Source: Hydra vulgaris (Eukaryota > Cnidaria > Hydrozoa > Anthoathecata > Hydridae). From it: DNA of 64,000 nt. A program made the position numbers and the translations under genes. The stretch is from the NCBI RefSeq assembly GCF_038396675.1, contig NC_088926.1, forward strand, positions 36,433,501 to 36,497,500, read 5' to 3'. The notes beneath the pieces were generated by a model. It saw only the letters and a program-made list of their open reading frames with translations, had not been told where the DNA came from and did no database searches. Position 1 is the first letter of the stretch. Each line of letters starts with the position of its first letter. Shown here in pieces: positions 13,454-23,849 of this stretch.

Positions 13454-13678
13454 TTAGTATAATTCATCAAACTTTCGCTTGTTCAAAACTGTGTTGTGTT
13501 TAGAACTAAGATGTGTGTGCATGGGATTTGTACATCCACCCAATATCTTTAAAACTTGCTTGCATTGCATGCATTTTGCCACCTGATTTGTTTTCCCTCG
13601 TAGAAAATATTTCCACACTGAATTTGATGAGCTTTCTTTTGAAATGTCCATAAAAGTTTCTTCAGATTTATCTACCAT
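13454..13678 (-). pseudogene. BED zinc finger (N-terminus of the hAT transposase)
   Basis: A 74-codon frame reads SVWKYFLRGKTNQVAKCMQC, then GGCTNPMHTHLSSKH: a BED finger (aromatic pair, C-x2-C, H-x4-H) of ZBED/hAT proteins. It is separated from the catalytic frame by 35 bp that contain short tandem copies of ttagtataatccat (13385-13455), which break the frame. The methionine at 13676-13678 follows acidic and serine-rich residues and is a plausible original start. Confidence 0.8.
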
Positions 13679-13930
13679 ACTTGGGTTGGGATTTAAAACA
13701 ATAACAATGTAAGTCTACAAAATTTTTGAAACATAAAATTAATATAATGACTTACTGTGTCTGCTCTGCATACAATTTAATTTCTTAATGTTAATATTTC
13801 ATTAAAAAAAAATTTTTAATGCATTTGCAGTAGCCTAAGCCTACTAAAATTTAAATTTTTTGAATTTATAACAATGAAAGTACACAATGCTGCCATCTAT
13901 AGTAAAAGTTCTTCTAAATTCGAAATTCTA
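13679..13930. other. Spacer between hAT copy and foldback repeat
   Basis: AT-rich and non-coding; it may contain the 5' end of the hAT copy, but no TIR was identified. Confidence 0.3.
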
Positions 13931-14146
13931 AAAATTTCAAAAAAAAAACTTTTGTTTTGCTTTTATATTATGTATTTATTCCGTTTTAAAAATTTTAATT
14001 TTTATTACTAAAAACTGTTGTATTATACTACTGAGGATGACAACTTTGTTGTTGAAAAACGTTTTTAGTAATAAAAATTAAAATTTTTAGAACGGAAGAA
14101 ATACATAATATAAAAACAAAACAAAAGTTTTTTTTGAAATTTTTAT
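13931..14146. repeat. Foldback (inverted) repeat with about 86-bp arms
   Basis: Arm 13931-14016 is the near-exact reverse complement of 14059-14146 (shared words acttttgttttgc, tattatgtattta, aaattttaatttttatta). The loop of about 42 bases reads ttgtattatactactgaggatgacaac... in part. Similar loops between long arms are typical of foldback MITEs. A palindrome-rich stretch built from words such as gaattccg and aaatccgga follows (14190-14300). Confidence 0.75.
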
Positions 14147-14304
14147 AAAAACAGTTCTAAATAACTTCAAAAATAAAATAAGAATTAAATAATCGAAATT
14201 CTAAATTCGAAAAATCCGGAATTTGCGTTTTTGAATTCCGGATTTTTAAAAATTCAAAATATGACGGAATTTCGGAATTCCGAAATTCCGAAATCCGGAT
14301 TTGG

Positions 14305-14312
14305 ATTCAATA
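14305..14312. repeat. 8-bp target-site duplication, left copy
   Basis: attcaata immediately precedes the P-element terminus and is repeated exactly at 17544-17551 after the right terminus. Confidence 0.95.
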
Positions 14313-14430
14313 CACGGCCTACTTAATAACAGGCCTGAAAGACGCGCAAAAAAAAAAAAAAACTGTAGGCGGATGTTTGTCAAAACAAAAATGGAGAAAG
14401 TTTTGTGGTTTTTTTAGTTATATTTTTAGT

Positions 14431-14555
<125 letters not shown>

Positions 14556-14713
14556 GTCATGTATATAGATATAATGCAGTAATGTATTTACATAATATGA
14601 TATACTACACAATATATATTTAAAATCAATTGCTTATAATTATTTGATAGTCAATATTATTTTATTTGTATTTTATGTATTTAGTAATCTTTCAAAACAA
14701 AAATTACTATATC

Positions 14714-17212
14714 ATGCCTTTTAAATGTTGTGTGACTGGTTGTAGAGGAAACTATGATAAAGAACATAAAGTTAAACTTTTTCGATTACCAAACAAAAAC
14801 CGTAATCCTCAAGAAAGAGAAAGATGGATTAGATCTATTCCAAGAGAAAACATTCCAAATAGTCCAAATACATTCATTTGTGAAAATCATTGGCCAGTTA
14901 ATTATGAAACTTGTCAAATTCATGGTAAAATTCGTCCCTTAAATCCACCAACTATTTTCATCTGTGTATTTCAAAGTCAAATTCCTACACCTCCACCAAC
15001 AAAAAGAACAACAACAAAATCACTACCATCTACGCGTAACATGAAACCTGATGAAATTTCAGCTCACTTGGATTTGTATGAAATTAGTTGTTTTGATGAT
15101 CTTTGCCTAAAAGTAAGCAAAGAAGTTATTCCATTTCCAGTAACATCTTTTACAGTGGATGATGGTTTAATAATCCAAAGTAAGGATTATATTGATACCT
15201 CTGCTATTCCACAGTTTCTTTTAAAAGTTAAAATTGATATGCGATTTGAAGGTTTTCATTTTGGATCTAGATGCTCTATTATACCACTGTGCAGTAATCG
15301 AATACATAAAATTACATCTTTCTTACAAATTTTAGAAGCTATTAGATATTTACATTCCGTTGAAATGGATCATAAAAAAAACATTATCCTACAACAAGTT
15401 GTTAGCATGCATGCATTAACATTTGTTGGTAATAAAAAATATTCTCCAGAAATTCTAAGTAGGGCTTTTGAGTATTTTTCAATTTCAAGATCTCTTTACA
15501 GTCGTATTAGAGATGACTATGAAATGCCAAGTATTGTAACACTTGGTAAACTTATATCTAAGGTTAGTAAGCTAGAGGATTTTGATTTCCTCAACAAATA
15601 TTTTATGCAACTAGAAGATCCTCGTCAAAAAAATGTAATTATTATAATCGATGAAGTTTATGTAAAACCACAACTAACGTATCAAGGAGGTAACTTATTT
15701 GGAAAAGCAGTAAATAATCCAGAACATTTTGCAACCACTGTTTTGAGTTTTATGATTTGCTCATTATTAGGAGGAAAGAGGTTTTTGTACAAAGCACTGC
15801 CAGTGTATCGTTTAAGTGCTGATTTTCAATATGAACAAGTTGTAAATATGTTAAATTTGATTCGTTCATGTAATGGCATTACTGTTGCAATTTTATGTGA
15901 TAATAATAAAGTAAATCAATCATTCTTTAAAAAATTCAATTTGATTTCTCCATGGCGCACAACTGAAAACATTTTTTTGCTCTATGATTATGTACATCTA
16001 ATCAAATCTATCAGAAACAATTGGTTAACTGAAAAAATGCAAGAGTTAAAGTATTCTGACTGCGGCCTTGAAAAAACTGCAAAGTGGGTTGACTTGAAGA
16101 AGCTGGTTGAGTTAGAAAATAATTCTATTGTGAAACTATCAAAGCTTAATGAAATTTCTATCTGTCCAAAACCTATAGAACGACAGAATGTTGCTTTATG
16201 TCTTAAGATTTTTTGTGTTGAAACGTTAACTGCATTAAAAATTCATCCAGAAATTCAGGATTCAGGTGGAACTGTTGATTTTATAGAAAAAATTGTAGAC
16301 TTTTTCAAAATCCTAAATGTAAAAAGTCAGTTCGAAGACGTTAAAACTAAAGACTTAAAAAGGGCTGTCTTTGATAACCCTAACGATCAACGATTAGATT
16401 TTTTACTTGATATAGCAAGTATGTTTGAAAAAATGGTTCCTAAAAAACAAGGACAAAGAGTAAAACAACTTACCAAAGATACTGCTCTTGCTCTTGCATA
16501 CACGAGTAGAGGACTGGTTGAGTTAACTAAGCATCTCCTCAGCACTTCACACAAATATGTATGTCTAGGAAATTTTTCTAGTGATCCCATTGAAAAAATG
16601 TTCAGTAAGCTACGTCAAGGTTCTGGTGGAACATATTTTATTAATGTTCAACAAGTTTTACAAAAAGTAAACATTAAGAAAACAAAGCTTCTCCTTGATT
16701 TAAACACAGATTTTGATGGAATTCAAACATGTTGTGAACATGCTTGTTTGAAATGTGGATTTTTGCTAAATGATGACAATACCTTCAATGTGTTTCATAA
16801 TCTTTCAAATATGGAGTTAGCCTTGTCTAAGTCTGTAAAAATGGCTTTAGTTTATATTGCAGGATACATCAGTAGAAATGATGTAGATGAATATGATACG
16901 CAGTTCTATTACAACGAATTTGGAGAATTTACTAAAGAAATCAACAGAGGAGGCTTGAAGATACCTGGAGACAATATGTGTCAATGGGTGATTTATTGCT
17001 ATGTATTTTTTCATCACATCATGTCATCAGTTTGTAGGACAAGTTTTATAAATATAACAATGATGGTAGCAGAATTTTATGGATTTGAAAACATAGATAA
17101 GTTTCATGGAAAAATACTATCTAACATATTATTTAACAACTATAGCAAGCTTTACTCACCTCGATCGACAAAAGAACCAGCTTTAAAAGTACTTAAATTG
17201 TCACAAAAATGA
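14714..17212 (+). CDS. THAP-domain P-element transposase, intact
   Basis: The frame is open from 14666, but the THAP domain begins at ATG 14714, giving 832 residues. Residues 5-82 form a C2CH THAP finger (C5/C6, C10, C56, H59, W38 and a closing RPLNPPTIF). A short charged linker follows, then the P-element RNase H-like core. Candidate catalytic residues are D313 (IIIIDEVYVKP), D396 (VAILCDNNKVN) and E627 (DPIEKMFSKLRQGSGG), with spacings of 83 and 231 residues, close to those of the Drosophila enzyme (inferred by motif position). LYDYVHLIKSIRNNW and a C-terminal cysteine-containing section with LVYIAGYISR match THAP9/P-type proteins. No stop or frameshift is visible and there is no sign of introns, so it could be functional. 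Confidence 0.93.
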   Translation: MPFKCCVTGCRGNYDKEHKVKLFRLPNKNRNPQERERWIRSIPRENIPNSPNTFICENHWPVNYETCQIHGKIRPLNPPTIFICVFQSQIPTPPPTKRTTTKSLPSTRNMKPDEISAHLDLYEISCFDDLCLKVSKEVIPFPVTSFTVDDGLIIQSKDYIDTSAIPQFLLKVKIDMRFEGFHFGSRCSIIPLCSNRIHKITSFLQILEAIRYLHSVEMDHKKNIILQQVVSMHALTFVGNKKYSPEILSRAFEYFSISRSLYSRIRDDYEMPSIVTLGKLISKVSKLEDFDFLNKYFMQLEDPRQKNVIIIIDEVYVKPQLTYQGGNLFGKAVNNPEHFATTVLSFMICSLLGGKRFLYKALPVYRLSADFQYEQVVNMLNLIRSCNGITVAILCDNNKVNQSFFKKFNLISPWRTTENIFLLYDYVHLIKSIRNNWLTEKMQELKYSDCGLEKTAKWVDLKKLVELENNSIVKLSKLNEISICPKPIERQNVALCLKIFCVETLTALKIHPEIQDSGGTVDFIEKIVDFFKILNVKSQFEDVKTKDLKRAVFDNPNDQRLDFLLDIASMFEKMVPKKQGQRVKQLTKDTALALAYTSRGLVELTKHLLSTSHKYVCLGNFSSDPIEKMFSKLRQGSGGTYFINVQQVLQKVNIKKTKLLLDLNTDFDGIQTCCEHACLKCGFLLNDDNTFNVFHNLSNMELALSKSVKMALVYIAGYISRNDVDEYDTQFYYNEFGEFTKEINRGGLKIPGDNMCQWVIYCYVFFHHIMSSVCRTSFINITMMVAEFYGFENIDKFHGKILSNILFNNYSKLYSPRSTKEPALKVLKLSQK

Positions 17213-17480
17213 TCATTGCGGAGCAGAAATGTAAATGTATGTAAAATATGTTTTGTGAAGTTGTAGGGTTTGTGAAATTTGAAAAGATATTATTAAAGAA
17301 AAGTGTTGTTTTTTTTAGTAATCGATTAAAAAATGTTATCTTATTGTAAAAGGTTTTTAAAATAAACAGCTCTCAAAATTTGAAAACAAGCAATTTAGCA
17401 GCTAGTGTAGCGAATTTTAAATTTTAACTCAACTTATTTGTTTACAAAATTGTTTAAATCGACATATTTGTTTACAAAAT
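17213..17480. other. P element 3' untranslated region
   Basis: AT-rich, with an AATAAA at about 17360 that could serve polyadenylation of the transposase transcript; ends at the right TIR. Confidence 0.45.
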
Positions 17481-17543
17481 ATCCGCCTACAGTTTTTTTT
17501 TTTTTTTTGCGCGTCTTTCAGGCCTGTTATTAAGTAGGCCGTG

Positions 17544-17551
17544 ATTCAATA
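17544..17551. repeat. 8-bp target-site duplication, right copy
   Basis: attcaata, identical to 14305-14312. Confidence 0.95.
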
Positions 17552-17639
17552 GTTATCGCTAGTTATGTAGATTTTGTTTATAATTAAAAATTTGTTTGTT
17601 TTTTTTACATAAAAAATATTGCCCAATATATTTCATATT

Positions 17640-18283
17640 GTGCATACTTTGGCTATTTGAGTGATTTGGGTGGGCGTGATATTTGGGAAACAACAAAAAG
17701 GATTATGAAATTCCTCATGGTAAAAAACTTGGCTATCTTGTTTAACATGCAGGGAACTAAAGGCAAAAGATCGTTCAGCACATCAGAAATTTTCACCGTC
17801 ATTTACAGTGAGTTGGGGTTTTGATACATCAATGTAGTTATACTTGCTTCTAACTGATGTTACATTCTTTAGCTTTGTTATTGAATTAGAATATCAGTTA
17901 AATGTCAGAATTTGAATACTTATTTTACACTTTAAATAAATAATAATTGCCAAAGTTAATATTCATATAATAAAATGAAAATATTACATTCATGTTCAAC
18001 AACCAAATAATAAAAATAATAATTTATTTTTATTATTTGGTTGTTGAACATGAATGTAATATTTTCATTTTATTACTAATTTTTGCTGTTTACATTTTAA
18101 TTATTTGTTTTATTATTAATGTTAGAAGCCATCAAGAAAAGTGCTTGCACAAGGGACTGTAACCGAAAAGATGTTGAACAACAAGTGGGAAAATGGTTGG
18201 GAGGTGCCAGAGACCGGGACGGTGGTTGCACAGAAAGAGATAAGAGAGAAAAACAAATAGTGTTGATGCAGATTAGCTCTTGA
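17640..18283 (+). pseudogene. DUF4806 domain exons 4-5 of the companion gene
   Basis: Exon 4 (about 17640-17807) reads YFGYLSDLGGRDIWETTKRI, LAILFNMQGTKGKRSFS and a closing VIY, then donor GTGAGT. Exon 5 begins at 18126 after AG and joins in phase (A+AA). It reads AIKKSACTRDC, VEQQVGKWLGGARDRDGG, then a basic tail, with a stop at 18281-18283. This is a complete DUF4806 core. The acceptor of exon 4 could not be found, and sequence upstream carries stops, so splicing from exon 3 (11583) is uncertain. The 6-kb gap is filled by TA arrays, hAT DNA and the P element. The intron at 17808-18125 contains a perfect 52-bp hairpin. Confidence 0.65.
17968..18075. repeat. Perfect 52-bp-stem hairpin with 4-nt loop
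   Basis: 17968-18019 is the exact reverse complement of 18024-18075; the loop is taat. It lies in the last intron of the DUF4806 gene. The stem holds the word ttgttgaacatgaatgtaat. In transcript it would form a long perfect double strand. Confidence 0.97.
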
Positions 18284-18401
18284 TCTTATTACGTGCACAT
18301 GCAGATATATACTATTATTTCGTTTTATTGTTCAATGTTCATTATGAACAATTATTATGCTTTCTTTGCGAGTAATAGATACAAATTGTATCGAGCATTA
18401 A

Positions 18402-18836
18402 AGTGACAGTCCAGCCAATTTTAAGTTGAGTGTCATTTTATTTGAACTGTGTCTATAAAATTATTTTGATTATCTGTTATTTGTTTTTTCTAAAGTTATA
18501 TTTTTAAGGAACTACTTTGTTGAAAATTGCAAATTATAAATAAATCTGTAGCCAACCAGTGCACAACAATAGCTAGTATTCTAAGCCGTGATGTCAATAA
18601 CATGTGCAAAGACGAAAACGGACCAATGCATGTTGCATAGCAAAGCATTTACGCTGTCCTATACTTGATATTCTGGTTTAGTGACATCACTAAACCAGAA
18701 TATTAATTAGATTTTACGTTAAAAATACATTTTTTCACTTACGAGCAGTTAATAAACAAAAAATGAGTTTCCAATAATGCTTATTAAAGCGAACACTATA
18801 AAATAACATCAACTTGAAAATGGCTGGACTGTTACT
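18402..18836. mobile_element. 435-bp MITE flanked by TTAA
   Basis: The left end agtgacagtccagcc and the right end ggctggactgttact are inverted repeats of about 40 bp with roughly 85 percent match. TTAA stands directly outside both ends (18398-18401 and 18837-18840), the target-site type of piggyBac and Kolobok elements. It contains no coding sequence. A perfect 17-bp hairpin with a 2-nt loop lies inside (18668-18703). Confidence 0.8.
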
Positions 18837-18844
18837 TTAAATAT

Positions 18845-19635
18845 ACAGTTTTATTTCATTATTTTTGGTGCTTCAATGTACTTGCTGCATTGTACATAAT
18901 TATAGTTTTATCATGTTTTCAATAACTTTATAAAGTCATCGAGAAGTATCCACGATGCCATTATTGAGCTGTAAAATATTATATATAAGGGTATGTGTTT
19001 CATTCTGTAAATTCATAAACAAAGTCAATAGTACAACATTTTTTATGTACTCGAGTAATTAACAACTTTTGTTTTTAGAGTACTTGTTAGTTGTAATATT
19101 TCTGGATTTTATGCATAATCTAGCTGTAATATATTGTTATATATGATGCAAACTTGATTTAGTATATTGTGGTGCTAAATGCATTCGAGTTTTTTGAGTT
19201 TACTATTTGGTGAACAAATATTATGCTTTCTATTAAACTTGCAGTCTTATTTCATTATTTATGGTGCTTCGATGTATTTGCTGCATTGTACATAATTACA
19301 GTTTTATCTTGCTTTCAGTAACTTTGTAATGTCATCGAGAAGTATCCACGATGCCATTATTGAGTAATAAAAAACTTTAAGATATGTGTTTAATTAAAAG
19401 GGTCAAAATTTTTTTATGTACTTGTGTGATTAACCAGTTTTATTTTTAGGATACATGTCATATTTCTGGATCTTCTGTATAATCTAGCTATAATATAATG
19501 TTTATATGAAGCAAACTTGGTTGAGTAAATGCATAAAAAAACTATTTAGTCAAATTATTTACTGTTTTCCCACTATAAATGCTTTATTTCAAAATGTAAC
19601 AGTACAACACAAGTTTTGTTTCTGCAATTGTATTA
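18845..19635. repeat. Two diverged tandem copies, period about 396 bp
   Basis: The block at 18845-18975 (ttatttcatta...ggtgctt, ctgcattgtacataatta, catcgagaagtatccacgat) recurs at 19241-19375. The following halves also align (atttctggat, cataatctagct, gcaaacttg). No coding potential. The position after the DUF4806 gene suggests it could be the 3' part of that transposon, duplicated. Confidence 0.8.
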
Positions 19636-19896
19636 CCTGTATATATATTGTTATAACATGCAGCTAACTTTAATGTTTTGTTCTGCCTGTAAGCATTATG
19701 TATCACCTGGTATTACTAATATGATGCTTATTTACCTATGGTGGCTATAGCTGTATACATACGTATATGCAATGTGATCTTGTTAAATAAACTTGTAACT
19801 TAATGACTATCACAATCTAATGTAATAATTATAAAATTTTGATATTTAATATGCTATATAAGCTATCCTAAATTCGTACAAAGTTTTCAAAAAACT
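19636..19896. other. Non-coding, AT-rich
   Basis: Nothing recognised. Confidence 0.3.
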
Positions 19897-20013
19897 ATAT
19901 AGGCCCCACTTGGGTTGCCCATCTGGGACCCGTGCGAAGTGTTTGGGGACGACATATGGGCCCTACATGGGCTGCCCACTGGGGCAGCCCATATCGGGCC
20001 CATCTGCTGGCAG
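19897..20013. repeat. GC-rich tract of TGGGCC/GGGCAGCCCA words
   Basis: A sharply GC-rich block in AT-rich DNA is made of recurring words: tgggttgccca, tatgggccct, catgggctgccca, ggggcagcccata, atcgggccca. The words are partly palindromic. It looks like a short minisatellite or a fragment of a GC-rich repeat, and two short open frames over it are unlikely to be real. Confidence 0.55.
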
Positions 20014-20037
20014 AGTATATATATATATATATATACA

Positions 20038-20054
<17 letters not shown>
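20014..20054. repeat. (TA)n microsatellite
   Basis: Two short TA runs interrupted by catt, abutting the T-run tail of the minus-strand SINE. Confidence 0.95.
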
Positions 20055-20091
<37 letters not shown>

Positions 20092-20311
20092 TCACCTCCT
20101 CAAGGCCATGAAGGCCACTACAGATGAGGAGGCTACTTAATAGTGGTTATAACCCTCTCTCAACTCTATAACTCCGAAACACGAACCTCGACGAACAAGG
20201 CCGCTGCGCGGAGAAACAAGTTGAGCGCGGTACTACCAGCGACGTGGTGGGGATCGAACTCGGAACCTCTCGCTTCTGAAGCGAGCGCTTTACCACTACA
20301 CCACTACCGCA
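20055..20311 (-). mobile_element. tRNA-derived SINE, family B, minus strand
   Basis: On the minus strand the head reads ggtagtggtgtagtggtaaa (A box), then an anticodon-stem-like ctcgc-ttcagaa-gcgag, and the B box gttccgagttcgatccccac. The body ends in a tail of about 34 A (T-run at 20055-20089). The cloverleaf part is better preserved than in family A, but the attached body and A-tail, and the lack of a clean acceptor stem, mark it as a SINE. It is embedded in TA arrays on both sides. Confidence 0.8.
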
Positions 20312-20752
<441 letters not shown>

Positions 20753-20771
20753 AATAATTAATTATCATTAA

Positions 20772-20960
20772 TTGTGCCAGTGGTTAGAGCACTTGCTTTA
20801 GAAGCAGGAGATCTAGGTTCGAAACGAACTCTGGACATATTTTCACGTCACGGTAAGGAAGGAGGCGTGAACATCCTAGTTAAATGCACTTCCGCGGTGC
20901 TCTGTGATAAGACCGTTAGGTCTTCTTGGGGCACCTAAATAACAAAAGAAAAAAAAAATT
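20772..20960 (+). mobile_element. tRNA-derived SINE, family A, plus strand
   Basis: The head has A box gccagtggttagagcact and B box aggttcgaaac. The body carries gtaaggaaggaggcgtgaac, taaatgcact, gcggtgctctgtgat, aagaccgttagg and ggcacctaa, and the tail is aacaaaagaaaaaaaaaa. It is the best preserved of the three family A copies in the window. Confidence 0.88.
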
Positions 20961-21998
20961 ACTGAATAAATCAAAAGAAAAAAATTTCGTTACGGTTGAA
21001 CAATGACGATTTTACGGCGCAAAAACCAATAAAAAAATAAGAGCATACCTCAGTTTAGTTTTTAATTTTATCACAATTCTGTTTTTTTCGTATTAAATGA
21101 ACTTTGTTTATAAACATAACTTGTGTTCATAAATAAAAATCAAGTCGCACGAACTTAACAAGTTTTTGAATGAGAAAGAAATAGAAATCCGTTGCTAAAA
21201 AAATTCCATTTAAAAAAAAACACTCCTTCTTTCTTAAAAAAAAAAGAATAATGTTTTATGGTTGCTCTTACACATTTAAATCTATGATAAAGGCTTTTGT
21301 AAAATCTTTAAGTTTTTGCGTAATGCATTAGTTTGCAAATATAAAAAGGAAATAGTTCTAAAAAAGTGGAAAATCATTTTACATTCTTTCAATTCAAATT
21401 TTAATTTTTAAAACCATATCTCTCGCGACCCCATTTGGGGTCGCGACCCATAGTTTGATAAGACCTGCTTGAGAAAAAAAAATGCTTAAGTAAAAGTACA
21501 CATTTAAAAAAATTCTTAAAATGTAGAAATCCACAAAATAACTACTCAATACGCGGTTTTCGAAATTCAACTTTTGTTATGCAAAATATATACAGAACAC
21601 AAAATTTCGAGTAAACAAACCTATTATCGCTGTAAAACATATGCAAAACATCTAATTAAAATATAATAACGATTTAGTTATCCAAACAAAATCTATTGAT
21701 GAATTTAAACTATTTAGTGTGATAGCATTAAAATTTTTTCTGCTAGTCCGTAAAAAATCTACATTTGAATCGCATTTAAAATAATTTGGATAGAACTTAA
21801 GCAGGAGGTTCACGCCTCATTACCTACCACTAGGACTTCTGCACCTTAATGTCTAAAATAAATAAAAACTTAACAAATCATTGCCATGACGCATATATAG
21901 TCAGAGTTGGCATCGAATATGCTAGTAGATTCTATCCGATTCAGGATATTCTATATCTGGATTTAGAATATCTTGAGTGGAAAATGGGAGAATTTGTT
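20961..21998. other. Non-coding DNA with one transposon end
   Basis: No gene seen. At 21419-21458 the sequence ctcgcgaccccatttggggt plus gacccatagtttga resembles the end of a hAT-type element, but no partner end was found. A weak SINE-tail-like segment lies at about 21800-21845. Confidence 0.35.
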
Positions 21999-22097
21999 TA
22001 GTTGATCTAAAACAACAGGTCATATCAAACAGCCAGAGAAATATGAAAACAGTACTTGAAATGTCTTTTGCAATAATTTGTGCTTCTGCGCGTATTA
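21999..22097. repeat. Outer inverted repeat, left arm
   Basis: This segment (tagttgatctaaaacaacag, then acttgaaatgtctttt and gcgcgtatta) is the diverged reverse complement of 27134-27227. The two arms sit almost symmetrically, about 0.7 kb outside the long-TIR element at 22797-26462. Confidence 0.7.
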
Positions 22098-22796
22098 TTT
22101 TTCATTCATCGAGAATTTTTTAATCTATGGTATTACAGTATGTAATGGAGTTTACGTTTGGTTGATGTTTTTTAAGTAAATGCTGTATGGAGTCAGTATT
22201 TTTTGTACTAGTTCTATTTAGAGGTCAAGAGAAAAAGGAAAAAAAGAGAAACATAATGTCTAGAATCGTATCCAAGGATTTCAGTGGGATAAGGATTTTG
22301 TAATGTAGGCTCTTTATCTTTAAAATTACTGAAGTAAACTCGTGCATCTTTGGACATTCTTTGGACAGAAAAAATTAGTTTTTCCAGAAGTTTTTAAGCG
22401 ATTAACAAGTTTGATCCAAAATTTACGTAATGAGGAAATTTTTTTGTAGTTGAAAAAAGAAATAACTGAAAAGGTGATGAACAATTACATCCATTTCCTC
22501 TTTTTTACATTTGAGTTCTGTGCATATTTCATATTTCCATTCACAGGTCTAAAACTTCCATTTTAGCCACTTTCTACGACACAATGACATGTCATTGTAT
22601 CAATAATTTCTTATTAAACTTAAAGCAAGAATAATAAAAGCTAAATTTCAAAAATTTTTAATTTTAAAATAAACATTTTAGTTTAAAAAAATATCTTCTA
22701 TTCAAAAAATAACTTGACTCCTTTATAAAAGATACCACTTTTAATGTTTGTTTATTCGAAATTTTTTTGTGTTTCAACTTTCGGAAATATCGAAAA
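22098..22796. other. Non-coding spacer
   Basis: No frame recognised. A perfect 18-nt palindrome, acaatgacatgtcattgt, lies at about 22580-22600. Confidence 0.3.
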
Positions 22797-23349
22797 CCGT
22801 GTATTACCACGGTTAGCACGGATCCTGATAATGCCTACCTAGCTGACCCAAGAAGGCCACTTATACGGAAAGATAGCGTACACATCAAGGTACCCTGTGA
22901 TGCTAATTTTGAAATCTTTTAATTTTGTTCGTGGAAAAAAAATTAATTTGAATGTTCAAATTGAGGAAAATTTTGACTTCATAGTGCGCTAATGAAAACA
23001 CTTGTAGAATATGAACCACTCTATATAATTTAATAAAAACTGGGGCAAATGCAGCCTAGAGCCTCACCAAACTCTTGACAAAATTTCAGTCTGATTGGTT
23101 GACTGGAGTTATGGCCGCTTTAGTTTTAATTTTGTCAGTTTTTTGCTACTTATACCTCAAAGCGTTACCGATTGCTTTGATATTCGGTCACTATTTTTAA
23201 AATAATGGTGACATGAGTGTACTACTATGTAATACCAACAATTTTTATTATAAATATTTTATTGGTACATGTACCATTTTCATTTTATAGACCAAAATAT
23301 TGATTTGCTACCTAAAGCGTGGTTTGAATCCGTCGACACGGTTTTCAAG

Positions 23350-23382
23350 ATGTGTGTGTGTGTGTGGGGGGGGGGGGTGTGT
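23350..23382. repeat. (GT)n plus poly-G run in left TIR
   Basis: gtgtgtgtgtgtgtg followed by about 13 G and more GT. The matching place in the right arm (about 25915-25930) has only a short CCCCCC/CACACA run, so this expanded after the arms parted. Confidence 0.9.
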
Positions 23383-23849
23383 GTGGAGTAATTCCTCAGT
23401 TTCTAAATAAAAAACAACATTTTTTAAAAAAGAGCCTACATTTCTCAAACAAAAGGTCCTCAAAAAAAAAGTGTGTAGGCCATGGCCCCCTGGCCTCCTG
23501 CCCATGAATGCATAGCGTGAATATATCAGCATTTCCTAAGGTATAAACTACTGCCAGTATACAAAAAAAATCTCATCTAAATCACATTGGGTGTGACAAG
23601 ATTAATAATTTAAAAAGTGTGACAATTATCATTCATGTAATTTCCTTACCAAGGAAAGAACTATTTAAAAATTATTTCCTTGTAATTTAATATTTCCTCC
23701 ATTAAATCAAGTAAATATTTCCTTGATTTTAATAGTTTTTAATTAACAATATGTGTTACTATGTTAAGTGGATTGTTATCAAATATAAATTTAGGTTAAA
23801 TTTTTTAAAAGGCAGAGTTTGATTTAGTGAAGTCAGATTTAGTGAATTG

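Noticed and set aside
20215..20311. Possible tRNA gene on the minus strand
   Set aside because: A and B boxes and an anticodon-like stem are present, but the acceptor stem does not pair and a SINE body plus A-tail follows.
20772..20845. Possible tRNA gene on the plus strand
   Set aside because: Same body as two other dispersed copies; the head is diverged, so it is a SINE.
23308..23532. Minus-strand open frame in the left arm of the long-TIR element
   Set aside because: It runs through the (GT)n/(G)n expansion, and its counterpart in the right arm does not keep the frame.
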